Shown: positions 1 through 47,674 of the stretch, one piece after another
Layout: each line of letters starts with the position of its first letter
Position numbering within the stretch: the first letter of the stretch is position 1
Assembly (NCBI RefSeq): GCF_018320785.1
Contig: NC_054884.1
Span: forward strand, 18,849,667 to 18,913,666
From: Cheilinus undulatus
Taxonomy: Eukaryota; Chordata; Actinopteri; Labriformes; Labridae
Direction: 5' to 3'
DNA length: 64,000 nucleotides
The notes under the pieces: model-generated
Database searches by the model: none
What the model saw: the letters and a program-made list of their open reading frames with translations, nothing else
Told to the model about the DNA's origin: nothing
Made by a program: the position numbers and the translations under genes

Positions 1-2251
1 ACTTGTTTTTTAATTATATTTCTCATTTTTGAGAAAGTAGAGATTTTTTTTAACTTTATAACAGCCTTTGGAAGACTTGATTTTTACTATTCACCACAAA
101 TATTGTTTTTGAATAAACATGACTTTCAGTCAGTCACAAAAACGTGCTTGGTGGTTGTTTTTTGTAATCTTTTTGCTAACTGTTTAGGCTTTGTCTCTGA
201 GGTGTGGATAAAGAGGCAGAGGTAAAAATGTGAAAAAAATCCTAGAAAAGATTTGATTTCTAACCCTTGTGTTTTCTTAGTTTGGACTATATGTTTGTTT
301 TCCTTGTGTGTCAAATTTGGTCCACCCTGGTTTCACTATTTTTAAAGTATGATAGCAAAAAGTTTTATTTCTGTTAAATCATATTCTACAACTACATTTC
401 ATATTGTAAACAAACATTTCATTTTCTTACATTTATGGCCATCACGCCTCATTCACATGAGATTAGAGAGTTTTAAAATAATAACAATGTCAATTCTTTT
501 TCCTTTAGTTATGTCTAGAGGAATATTTAATGGTTGGGGGTTAGAAAAGAGCATGTGTTATTTTTAGTTTTTTTTTTTTTTTTTTTTTTAACCATGAATA
601 TATGTTTTCCTTTACATTTTTTGCCCCTGTGCGTCAGCATAAAGCATATGTACAACTAATCACTCATTTTTGTGTTTAGACTTTTTTTCATTCCAAGCCA
701 CTGACTCAAATTTTAAACTTCTTTTTATGATTTAAAGTCTATGTAGTTCTGTGACCCCAGTAACATGAAATTACACCCTTTCAGTGTCAAATGTAGCTGA
801 AACAATTAAATATAGTAATTGTAGTTACACATGCATTAACATTTGATAATGGATTTTCACCAAAATGTCCATTTCAAAGTTTTATCAAAGTATTATTTTG
901 ACAGTTGATTTTTTTTCCCAGTGAAAGCACATAATCACACTTCTTGTCCTCAAAGGCCAAAACTGATCCTGTCAAGTTTGTCTTGTTTTAAAGCGTGAGA
1001 TGTATCATATAATTCTATGTTACACCACTTAGCAGACTTCATTCCAAGTTTTACTCTTGTTTTTGGAAGTAGTGATCAATGATTTGGTTTATACTAAATT
1101 CTAGTCCCCTTTTTCTGTGAAAAATAAGCAGAAATTCTGGATTGATTGGCATCATAACAAACTGGCACATGAATAGTAGGTACATGCCTGACTAATCTTA
1201 TCAAATCAGAAATATCAGGCAGCAAACAAAGAGCAAAAATATGTGGAAAAACTCTATTCAGGAAATAAAAAAAGAATAAAAACTTTAAGTTGTTATATGC
1301 ATGTTATTATATAAAGCATTACTTGTCAGAATACTGCAACTTACAAAAACAGCAAAATGGAGGGGGAGCTGTCTGCTCTGATGTTGTCAAATTTAGATGT
1401 ATGCACATTTTCTTTTTAAATCATGATTAGAAACCTAATGAACAACCGTTCATCAGGGCCAACGTAAAAGATAAGAAAAGAAAGAGAATCAGTGTATTTT
1501 TCAGCAAAAAACTCAACAGTTTTAGTATGAAAAATGAACATTATTGAGATTATAAAGTTGTATATTTACAAGAAAACAAACTCTGCAATTCAGATTTTAA
1601 GGAGTCTTGAATTTTGACATTAGAAACTAAAAAAGTTGGAGCTTTTTAAATAGTAAATTAATAAAAGTGTAAAGTGAAAGAGTTCTAAGAAAAAAACTAG
1701 AAACAGGTTTGATTCTAGACTTCATGATCTAAATAGATTCTTAGTTTGGTTCACGTAGATTTATGGTTTTTACATTTAAATATTTCTATTTTTTTCTTGT
1801 AAACTATCTTTTAAAACTTGACAATATCTAGTTAGTTTTTTTTCTAGAGTAGCCCTGATAGAGTGGCTTAATACTGGATATTTTATTTGTGTCTCTTTTG
1901 TCAAAAATATGTGTATGTAGGCCTACAATACTGGGTGGAAGGGAACCATCCATGTGAGGCAACTCTATCAAAGAAACCCATATTTATATAATAAAACCTT
2001 TTGAAAACAGGTAAAAAATGACAACATAAAGTTTCAGATCTCATATACGGTTATGACTTCAGCGTAGAATATTTTCACTAATAACAGTATTTTTTCTCAG
2101 CCTCTGTGTTAGGCTTTCTTAAATAAATGATAAACACAATATGGTACAGATATAAAATAAGTGAAATCTTTTTTGTTTTTGCAATTTTGTAGTTTGCATT
2201 GTCTGATAAACTCTTTTGACACTTTCTTGTTCTGTGGATCTCTGTTTTTAG
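1..2251 (+). other. Upstream intron of phosphatase copy A
   Basis: AT-rich DNA with no convincing coding exon. From about position 239 it aligns by eye with the first intron of copy B (from about 18608 onward), so it is most likely the first intron of copy A. The first 238 bases do not match copy B, and no counterpart of B's signal-peptide exon is visible, so exon 1 of copy A should lie left of the window or has been replaced. A run of T lies at about 570-590. Confidence 0.7.
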
Positions 2252-14820
<12,569 letters not shown>

Positions 14821-15271
14821 CAATGTTGTTTTCAAATTTAACAGCATGCACTAAATTAAAATATGATGCTTGATTCTCAAAGCTAAGTTTGTTCAGATGC
14901 TGTAAATATGAAAATCATTTATGTTGTATATTTACTGTGAATGCATGAAACACTTTAGATTTTATTTAACTTAAATTTTTGTTCCAATTAGCTCTTTAAT
15001 GTGTATTATTATTATTATTGCATAGACTGTTTTAATTCTGCTGAAAAATTAAAACATGTAGAATGAAAAACTATGATCTCAAGCTGTAAAATTAATTAAA
15101 TATTTTTATTAACAAAAATACTGACTGCTTCTTAAAAAAAGACGACAAAGAAAATGTAAAACAAGTCTTCTATCACGCAGCATGAGCTTGCCAAAAACCG
15201 TGCACAGATCAGAAGGGTTTAGATTCCAGTGTTTGTCCTTATGTTGATGATCCTCTTCACTAAAACAGACA
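14821..15271. other. Convergent 3' region, copy A
   Basis: Holds the 3' UTR of copy A after TAA (14818-14820) and the 3' UTR remnant of the truncated HARBI1-like copy on the other strand. The plus-strand hexamer seen in copy B (AATAAA) is ATTAAA here (15095-15100). The minus-strand AATAAA is preserved at about 15105-15110. Nothing else is visible. Confidence 0.6.
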
Positions 15272-15620
15272 TCACACCTGTTCTGTTTTCTCTCCTGTGA
15301 TTTCTTCCCTTGGTGGGGTTTTTCTTTTGGAGACTTGGAGGAAGTGAGTCTTAATGACTTCCTGTCTGACTTTTAATGCCTCTGAGTTGATTTCCACTGA
15401 ATGCTGCTTGCTGGGATGCTGGGGCTCAACTGTGCTGGTGCAAGGCGGCGGAGGCACTGAGAACTTTTTGGTGATGTTGTGCAGGATGCTGCAAGCCTTG
15501 ATAGTATTTGACTTTTTGTCCAAAGAGTTTCCTTGTGTGAAATCGAGCTGATTCAAACATTTAAAACGACTCTTCATGGAACCGAGGGTTTTCCACATCA
15601 CGTCATGGATCTTTGTGTGG
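15272..15620 (-). pseudogene. Truncated 3' copy of the HARBI1-like gene
   Basis: A minus-strand reading frame matches the last exon of the intact gene at 38071-38504 almost residue for residue (MWKTLGSMKSRFKCLNQL ... KTEQV, stop at 15272). Homology stops abruptly near 15620 and resumes at the equivalent of about 38778, so about 360 bases including the acceptor and the start of the exon are missing. There is no first exon on this side. It is a by-product of the tandem duplication, not an active gene. Confidence 0.85.
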
Positions 15621-16169
15621 ATTACAGAATATAGGGGATGTAAATTCTGTGTTTCTGTGTGACTTCAGAATGATCAAAATTAAAAGATTTTATTGTGTTT
15701 GAATGCCTCATGCTTTTTCTGTACAGGGCAGTGCTGCTGTGTTAATTCTGTGAACAATCATTTCATTCATTTAGTCCACTGTCTGCTCCATCTCGAGGTC
15801 TGCTTTACAAAGTGTACAGCGCAAATCATTGACAAGCACAAGTATGTCTAAAAAAGGCAACCTTGCAGTCTGCTTTTGTTTTGTATTTGAATGTGGAGAT
15901 GAGCCATCAGTATCATTCTCATCCTGACCAGGGACAGATCCCGTGGCAGTCAGGACTGACCAGAGCTCCACTGAAAACTGATTTACCACCAAAAAGTCCT
16001 TAACAATGATTAGCAATTTGTCTTGTCAGCCATTAGTAAGCCATTTAAACATGTTCAGTTGCTCAGCATATTTTGGCTTACATTAGACTGGTCTGATGCA
16101 AGAGGTGTACCACAGTGGCCGGGGTTTAATTGTACTGAAAGCCACCAGTAATGGCTGCAGCCACAGTGG
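15621..16169. other. Distal end of duplicated block A
   Basis: Aligns by eye with 38778-39318 (the intron of the HARBI1-like gene), and similarity ends at about 16169. A minus-strand open frame at 15771-16016 is broken by a one-base shift in the copy at about 38999, so I treat it as noncoding. Confidence 0.6.
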
Positions 16170-17665
16170 AGGAAGCCAGGGTTGCAGGTAATGCTTAGCA
16201 TATAGCGTGCACCAAATTCTTTTCTCCACACCTTAAAATACTTAATCAATTATTAGTTGTAGAGCATTAATCAGGACATACAATCTGGCTCACTCTCCTC
16301 TCCTTATAAGACTGTCCTTTCCTGAGCCTTGAGGAGGTCTTAATTTTTTCTAATAACAGCCTGAGTGAGTTTATGAGTTGGTATTTAAAGGTCTATATGT
16401 GGAGTGAGTTCATGGAAAAGATGTTGAAAAACATACCCATTAATGCATTTAGTTAAAAAAATGTGTATAATATCTAAAAATTTAAAGTTTCATAACTCCT
16501 CTTTCTTCTTTCAGGCTGTTCATGCTTTCCAAATTAGATTTATTTCGGCCTGCCACTGATATTTCTCTGTCTGAAAACAGTCTATACCAGGGGAACTCAA
16601 CCTTATTCTACCAAAGAGCCATCTTGTCTTAAATTACTTTAGAGGAGCCACATTCCAACACCATCCATCCATAGATCAGCTGATCCTTAGTGGAAATAAA
16701 ATGAAACAGTGAATTGTTGGATTATTCTGTAATTAAGTGGGATGCAATAGGCCACATAAAAATGTCTAGTGTTAGAGTAAAGGATGTTACTAATAATGAA
16801 CATATATTCTTTTATAATTATGCAGTTTCCATCTGGTCTAATGATGTGTTAAAAAATAATTTGAGCTCTGAGATGTTTTTCGAAGAGCTGATGAATTAAG
16901 GTTAGTTATTTGGGTGTTTATATCTCACATTGGGACATTTACTGTAGTTCTGTGGCTTTATTAACATAAAAGAGATGTTTTCTATTTTTTTTCCACTCAT
17001 TATTGATGCTTTTAGCTAAAGGAGGAGGGGCCTCATAGTGGTCTTTGCCCTGGGCCTCAAAATGACTAAAACCGGCCTTGCCTCACATGCAGCTTTCCCA
17101 GACACATCATTTCACATCGCCTCATTCTGTAGCTTTGGTTTCCTGTTTCTGCTCTTTTCACTGTATTTATTATCAGCAGTGCATTAAAGATCAAGTAAAA
17201 CAGCCACGTTTGGACAAGTTTCACTAGAATTTACGTTATCTCAACATGTGATCGGTGTGTGTGAGGGTTGATGACCCACGACGCATATCGCAATGATCAT
17301 CATAAAATACCAGTGTGGGAGAGCATGGACAGGAAGAGACTGAAGAAACTTGTTAAAACGAGGGAAGAAGAAGCTTCAGTTTTAACACCAGACAGCACTG
17401 CTGAACGAATGACCTTACTAAAGTGACACACCACCAGCAGACTTCCTCTGCTCTCTCCTGCGTGCATTCCTCCATTGCGTGCCGCCGACAATCATAATAC
17501 ACGGATTAAATATTAATCTCTGCTCGACATATTTTATTATGCCAGTCAATTTAGTGGCCCAATGAAAAACAATGAAAACCAGGACATTTTCATCACTTTA
17601 TAAAAAAAAAAAAAAAAAAAAAAAAAGCCTGGACGGCCAGGACAGGACCTGAAAACAGCTACCGA

Positions 17666-18018
17666 GGAATAACACGAAACATGGCGACTAAAGACATGTA
17701 AGTACTTGACTTTTGTCATTTTTGAAAAGAAAACAACTCACTGCTGTTCTTTGTTCTTCTTCTAACGAAGAAATGTCGTCAAGTTCTGATAAAACTGGTG
17801 CTTTAGCAGCATCCACGCTAAGCTCTTCTGCCAATTGCACCGGCCTCTTGCTGCTGCCTGTTTACGTCACAACTCCGCCGCGCCTGAAGGTACTGCCCCT
17901 TGTTGCTGATTGGTCCTGTCACTTCTAACCGAGCCCAAACGGTTCAGATGGGCGCTTTGCAAGATGGATTCGCCAGTGAGAATCAAAGAAATGGGTGTAT
18001 CCATCTGCTTTGCAAGGT
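17666..18018 (+). repeat. Interspersed repeat, partner of inverted copy at 27738-28000
   Basis: Reads forward here and as reverse complement at 27738-28000. Shared stretches include 'gaaaacaactcact', 'gctgattggtcctgtcac' and 'ctttgcaagatgga'. One copy is upstream of copy B's first exon, the other in the intron after FN3-8. No coding content recognised. Confidence 0.65.
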
Positions 18019-18254
18019 TAGTGATCTCCGTTGTGTCTTAGGAAAAATGTATTTGTATGGCCCTAAGGTACTTCCATGCCAAAGGTGACCTTTGCATCAT
18101 GTGTTGAAGTCAAAAGTCACTAAACCTCCCTACTAAAAGAACTTACTAGCAGGCGGGGCAAAGGTCTCTGCGGTTGTTCAAGGCCAAAAAGGAGAAGCAG
18201 CTATATACTAAGGCACTTGCTTGAGAAAGGAGCAGAGGTTACAGAGGGAGGACA

Positions 18255-18299
18255 TGGTGAAGAATTAAAAGTCAACACCATTGACTTTTAATTCACCAT
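18255..18299. promoter_or_regulatory. Strong hairpin upstream of copy B exon 1
   Basis: A perfect 14-base inverted repeat (GAATTAAAAGTCAA, loop CACCA, then its complement, 18262-18294). The arms extend outward through ATGGTGA with a 2-base bulge. It lies about 155 bases before the copy B start codon, probably in the 5' UTR or promoter. Function unknown. Confidence 0.45.
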
Positions 18300-18453
18300 T
18301 GGACCATTGGAATAAAGCCCAGGCATGAAGACCTTTTTTCTAAGGCTTAAGTGTTGTTCTTTGTCAACACACCAGTGGAAGCTCTGAAAATAGACACTTA
18401 AAGTTCATCTTGGGACTAAAACAAAGTGAAAAAGTTGAAGGTACTTGATCAAA

Positions 18454-37622
<19,169 letters not shown>

Positions 37623-37893
37623 CAATGTTGTTTTCAAATTTAACAGCGTGCACTAAATTAAAATATGATGCTTGATTCTCAAAGCTAAGTTTGTTCAAAT
37701 GCTGTGAATATGAAAATCATTTGTTGTATATTTACTGTAAATGCATGAAACACTTTAGATTTTATTTAACTTACATTTTTGTTCCATTTAGCTCTTTAAT
37801 GTGTATTATTATTATTATTGCATAGACTGTTTTAATTCTGCTGAAACATTAAAATATGTAGAATGAAAAACTATGATCTCAAGCTGTAAAATT

Positions 37894-37910
37894 AATAAAA
37901 TATTTTTATT
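37894..37910. terminator. Back-to-back polyadenylation signals of convergent genes
   Basis: AATAAA on the plus strand at 37894-37899 serves phosphatase copy B (stop at 37622). AATAAA on the minus strand at 37905-37910 serves the HARBI1-like gene (stop at 38071). The two 3' UTRs would overlap or abut. Confidence 0.6.
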
Positions 37911-38070
37911 AACAAAAATACTGACTGCTTCTAAAAAAAGACGGCAAAGAAAATGTAAAACAAGTCTTCTATCACGCAGCATGAGCTTGTCTAAAACTGT
38001 GCACAGATCAGAAGGGTTTAGCTTCCAGTGTTTGTCCTTATGTCGATGATCCTCTTCACTAAAACAGACA

Positions 38071-41000
38071 TCACACCTGTTCTGTTTTCTCTTCTGTGAT
38101 TTCTTCACTTGGTGGGGTTTTTCTTTTGGAGACTTGGAGGAAGTGAGTCTTAATGACTTCCTGTCTGACTTTCAATGCCTCTGGGTTGATTTCCACTGAA
38201 TGCTGCTTGCCGGGATGCTGGGGCTCAACTGTGCTGGTGCAAGTCGGCGGAGGCACTGAGAACTTTTTGGCGATGTTGTGCAGGACGCTGCAAGCCTTGA
38301 TAATATTTGACTTTTTGTCCAAAGAGTTTCCTTGTGTGAAACCGAGCTGATTCAAACATTTAAAACGACTCTTCATGGAACCGAGGGTTTTCCACATCAC
38401 GTCGTGGATCTTTGTGTGGGCCTCGTTGAAGCGAGTCTCGCCATCATTTGCAGGTTCTGACACAGGAGTCAGGACGTGTTTGCTTAATATGTAGCCTTTT
38501 CCACCTTCAAAAAAGACAAGAGAGTGGAAGAAATACAACATCAGAAAACAAAACACTTATGAAGTAAACACCTAGTATAAAGAACTTATAAAGGACTGAG
38601 GAAGGAAGCAATGACTAAATCTATACACAGAGCTGAGAAACCAGAAACCACAAATGCTGAACCAGAAGTGGGTTATTGATTTTTGAAGTGGTGAGAAAAA
38701 ACATTCTCACTGAATGACTTGTTAATAATATAACTAAATAATGGTTGAGTGTGGCATGAATGTATTGTACGTTCATAACAGAATGTAGGGGATGTAAATT
38801 CTGTGTTTCTGAGTGACTTCAGAATGATCAAAAATAAAAGATTTTATTGTGTTTGAATGCCTCATGCTTTTTCTGTACAGGGCAGTGCAGCTGTGTTAAT
38901 TCTGTGAACAATCATTTCATTCATTTAGTCCACTGTCTGCTCCATCTCGAGGTCTGCTTTACAAAGTGTACAGCGCAAATCATTGACAAGCACAAGTATT
39001 TCTGAAAAAAGGCAACCTTGCAGTCTGCTTTTGTTTTGTATTTGAATGTGGAGATGAGCCATCAGTGACATTCTCATCCTGAGAAGAACCCGTGGCAGTC
39101 AGGACTGACCAGAGCTCCCCTGAAATGTGATTTACCACCAAAAAGTCCTTAACAATGATTAGCAATTTGTCTTGTCAGCCATTAGTAAGCCATTTAAACA
39201 TGTTCAATTGCTCAGCATATTTTGGCTTACATTAGACTGGTCTGACGCAAGAGGTGCATCACAGTGGCTGGGGTTTAACTGTACTGAAAGCCACCAGTAA
39301 TGGCTGCTTCCACTGTGGTAAATCCCTCTGATAGAGCTTTAAGATTGTGTCCGCTTAAATAGAACTGAACCACCTTTGTATTGTTTTCATTGCTTGCATG
39401 TTTGTTTTTATTATTTGTATTGTATGTTTTTACATCTACCTTCCCAAAGCCTACAGATGATAACAGCCTTTAGCTAACCCTGGCTAAGCAGTGTTGCTGT
39501 ACATGGCCCCTGTCAAATAAACAAATAAACTGAACATTCTTGTATGAAATAAAAAAAACAATAACAACCCTAAAAGCTTTTCATGCTGGGAAAGGTGTTT
39601 TTGCTCATCTGCCGACCTGCTTCACAGCATGAGTATGTGATTGGGGGAAAGGGTTAGGCTACTTGTGGGAATGCTTGTATACAATGGCTGCTAGTGGAGC
39701 AATTAGCTCGGACTTAGCCACAGCGGCACTTTTGTCAGAAATGGGCAACATTTCTGTATTAAAAAGGTGCAGTGGGCAAAACTGAAAGCTTTCTGTGACA
39801 GAAAAAATGTTTTAGCTCTTCTGTCGACCTGCTTTGGAAACTTTATTCTACTTATGGGGAAAGGGTTAGTTTCTGCGAAAGGTTGTATACGAGGCCTGCT
39901 AGTGGATTGATTAGCTTGGAGTTAGCCACAGCGGCAGTTCCGTTAGAGCTGGAGTTTCTGCTCTTCTCCCCCTCTGTTTCGGCATGGGTTTCCAATCATG
40001 TCGGTGGGGTTGCCCAGTGTATTAAGGGACTGCTGCCGCAGCAGTTATTAACTTGGATGTAGCTGTAGGAACGCTGCAGTTTTATCAGGACTGGCCTATA
40101 AAAACAAGCACAAAGACTCACGTAGAAAGCTCGTCTTGGCACAGAAGTTGTTTTTGCAGCTTTGGCATCAATTTTACATGAAGAGCCACCTTTAAGCCAG
40201 GTGACCTGCACAACACGAGCACATGCGCACTACGTCATTTGCCGCTATGACAGCTCGTCATGAATGTGACGGACTGAACGGTCTTCCATTTTCCATCATT
40301 TTGAAGATATGTTGTGGGTACTTAGAAAAGTCTTGTTCTTGCACAATAACTTACTAAAAAATATAAATTAAACATACACTGGTTATGTTTGAGCTGACTC
40401 TGCTCGTGACAGAGGTAGTTGTATTGACTTTATGGCTTTGATTAAAGGGACTCTCCCATAAATGACCTTTGTATCTTAATAGCTTACCGATAACCCAGTA
40501 CGGTCCGTGTATCTCCTCCTCCATTTCCCGCCCTTTGAAGGAGGACTCCCACAGCTCCTGGTCAAACGTGCTGCCTATACAGCACTTCTCAACACTCAGG
40601 ATGTTTCCGTCCGAGTCACAGATGATCTGACTGACCACCGACGTGTACCCCAAGGTGTTCACAAACCCCCTGAATGTCTCCTCCTCATAGGGAGACGCTC
40701 TGATCTTAAAGTGAGTAGCACCCAGGACTCCCAACACATTAGGGATCCCACAAAACTTCTGAGTCTTTGAGGCGACCTTATTTTTGGCCTCGTAGGTCAG
40801 TGGGAAAGAGATGAACTGGTCGGACATGCCCGCGATGACTCCGGATACGGTGCTCATGATGCCGAGGCACTCCGACTGGCACTGGCCGACCTTCTGCATC
40901 ACGGAGGGGGAAGAGACCCCGTGAGCTAAATAGTTCAGTGCCACCATGACCATCGCGTCCACGGACAGCACGGAGTTTTTTGGAGCCACTGTTTTCATGC

Positions 41001-41172
41001 GGATGCGAGCGGCGTCCAGGATGAAAGTGATGCAGGCTCTGTTGAGGTGGAACAAGTCGAACAAAGCTTCATCGTCATACTCGTCAAAACAACTCGGAGC
41101 TCCGTAATCTGACCCGCCATTACCGAGAAGCTCCTCCTGAACGGCGAGCCACACTGGCAGGGCAAAGGACAT
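38071..41172 (-). CDS. HARBI1-like protein, probably domesticated PIF/Harbinger transposase with degenerate DDE triad
   Basis: Two exons on the minus strand: 40488-41172 (start ATG at 41170-41172, Kozak GAAAATG) and 38071-38504. They are joined in phase as VIG|GKGYILSK; total 372 residues, close to HARBI1 (about 350). The C-terminal part shows the DDE_Tnp_4 pattern (GSTFDQELWES, LTPV, KSRFKCLN, ACSVLHNIAKKF). At the first catalytic position, where the family has Asp before x-T-H, this protein reads GVLGATHF (Gly). The second Asp (GSTFD) is kept. The third position, normally Glu, is Trp (VMWKTLG). Cleavage activity is therefore unlikely. The open frame and spliced structure argue for host use; transposons of this class would be flanked by TIRs and 3-bp duplications, which I did not find. 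An upstream in-frame GTG at 41178 is not the likely start. Confidence 0.85.
39560..39970. repeat. Two diverged direct repeat units
   Basis: About 39569-39750 and 39785-39965 are imperfect copies. Both contain 'gaaagggttag', 'ttgtatac', 'ctgctagtgga' and 'ttagccacagcggca'. Located in the intron of the HARBI1-like gene; family unknown. Confidence 0.6.
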
Positions 41173-41949
41173 TTTCACTACTTAAGTTTGTTTGCATATA
41201 CTAAGCCAGAAACGTCTGAATGAGTGAAAATAATAAAGCGTGGACGCCGTCTTCTTCTGTGGTGTAAAGGAAGTAAGATATGAAACAGTATCGCCTCCCA
41301 GTGGACAGGAATGCTACTTACAACGTTATAGAAAACATGCTCTTAAATAGGAAACCTCCTACAGCACATAACTATGTAAGGCAATTTAACAGGAGGGAAT
41401 TTGGACAAATATAATTCACTCATACAGGCACATAAAAATGGCATAACTGTTTACATGCTGAGATTAGCAACACACTTGTGTAGCACAGGTTATTATTTTT
41501 CTCTGCTTTTTTTCAATTGCTTTGTTGAGCTTGCCTCATATCATACAACTTATGCTGCCTCATATTCCCCATAAATGGTGTACCAGCATTTGGTTATTTG
41601 ACCCAAGATGTAGAGAAAATCAAGGCTGATACCGCTACTTCCTGTTTCATGGCGAAAAAAGTGTTTTAACTCCTGAGGCCCTGCAGGTAGGAGTACATAC
41701 ATAGGACCTTCAGGAGACTTGCAGACATCATTTATGTCCTGTGCAAAGACTAGGCTGAGGTTTTACACCCATCCAAAATAAGCGTGAGAATATAAAAATG
41801 CATTCCGAACAAAAGCTCAAATCTCAGGAGGTTAAATTAACAATTTAGCTGATGGCTGATACTGATAGGGTTTTCTTTTGTATTAAAACTCCCACTATGC
41901 CAAAAATTTCTCTCATGTATGACCACAAAAACAGATGATACTACCATAC

Positions 41950-42434
41950 TGCAGCTTCTCAAGGAGGACATATGCAAAAATCACGTTTTCAGGCTTTTCT
42001 AACAAAAATATGTGCCCCTGGCCTGTCCACATCCCCTCAAGTACCAGAAAAATCCATCTATCAGAAAATATGTGCTGAAGCAAGCCTTTCTCAGATTTCC
42101 CTTCATGATGTCATGTGGGGAGTTAGCCCCACCCCTAGGTTTGGTCAGCCCTCAACTTAAAAGTCTCATTCTCCTCTCAGCTTTATCAGGAGAGGCACAC
42201 CCATTAAGCCACATCCATTTCCTGAGGGCGGCGGAGTCTAGCAGCTTGGTAACATTTAAAGCCACAGACAGAAACAGCTTGTTTTGGGCAGGCCTGAAAC
42301 AGAGGAGCTTTTAGACATGAAAAAAAAATCCAATACTGGAGTGTTATGTCAGCAACAAACTTCACAGACATGTTTTTGGGACTTCTAAAACCAATATAAA
42401 CTTGACTTAAAGGGGTAAAATATGTCCCCTTTAA
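41950..42434. mobile_element. TTAA-type MITE-like repeat, copy 1
   Basis: The left end contains 'aggaggacatatgcaaaa' and the right end 'taaaatatgtcccctttaa', an inverted pair. The same family, same orientation, is at 61742-62194 (shared 'atatgtgcccctggcctgtcc' region, 'gtggggagttagc', 'attaagccacatc'). The open frames crossing it are not genes. Confidence 0.7.
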
Positions 42435-43051
42435 AAAAAGCAGAAGCTCATTTTTTTATTGGAGACATGTATGTTACAGAGAGAAGACATTCAAATAAAT
42501 ACATTACAAATTAATTTCAAACTTGGATGGTTCAAAATTGGATGCACATCTTGGGCAGTCTTTTGAAATGGGTTACTGTCCTTGGCGGCGTTTAAAATAA
42601 GAGGGACAAAAAAGGGAAGGTGTGAAAAAGGTCAGACTGTTCCCCAGTTGATTCAAAAGCAAAGTTATAACACTGGAATTGATAGGTTGAATAGCTTATG
42701 TGTGACCAGTGCTACCACAAAGACAGGAAAAGCTGCACCACTTGAAAAACACTACTGTTAAAATGCATAGAAAGCAGCCTTGTTTGGAGGGGAAAACAGG
42801 TTATTATTTGAGTATTTATGGCAGATCCAGCTGCAGGGAGAAAATAAACAAGTAGCTCTGTCTCCATGGACTATGAGCAACCTCTGCAGCCATGATCATT
42901 TTCAACACTGCTAATATCTAGTCCTTTAATAACAGACGTGTCACCACTAGTTAAACAAATCACATAAATCTATAGTGCTACATCTTTCCAAATGCACAGG
43001 ATATGAAAACAGAAATAAACATCAGACCACTTAAAAAATATATGTACCTTG

Positions 43052-43057
43052 TTTATT
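43052..43057 (-). terminator. Polyadenylation signal of pigp
   Basis: AATAAA on the minus strand, 269 bases beyond the pigp stop codon; the first good hexamer downstream. Confidence 0.5.
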
Positions 43058-43325
43058 TCATAAAAAGGTATGACACCCAAAGAGTTAAAAGAGAACCAAA
43101 GTCAAAAAAATATTTGTAATTTGTTGAATATATTCATAAGCCATCTTTTTAGTGTCATAGCAGGATGCAAATCTGTCAAGCACAGAAAAAGCCAGTTCAT
43201 CCAGTGCGTCTTTGCCCCATGATACACTGGTCTAGAATAAATAAATACTACACAAATATAAACAAAAAGTAAAAGTGAAGTACTTTAAATCTCCAGCAAC
43301 TTAACCTGTAGTCAGTGTCAGTTTG

Positions 43326-47674
<4,349 letters not shown>

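Larger units (their letters stand above)
16170..18453. other. Spacer between the two phosphatase copies
   Basis: No gene recognised. It contains a poly-A run at about 17590-17625, an interspersed repeat at 17666-18018 that recurs inverted inside copy B, and a hairpin at 18255-18299. The promoter and 5' UTR of copy B must lie in its right part, but I could not fix a TATA box or start site. Confidence 0.6.
41173..43325. other. Spacer between the HARBI1-like gene and pigp
   Basis: Contains the promoter side of the HARBI1-like gene, a MITE-like repeat (41950-42434) and the pigp 3' UTR, with a minus-strand AATAAA at 43052-43057. No other gene seen. Confidence 0.6.

Noticed and set aside
15771-16016. 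81-codon minus-strand open frame near the HARBI1-like relic
   Set aside because: The paralogous stretch at about 38980-39165 carries a one-base shift that breaks the frame, and no splice sites link it to the HARBI1-like exons.
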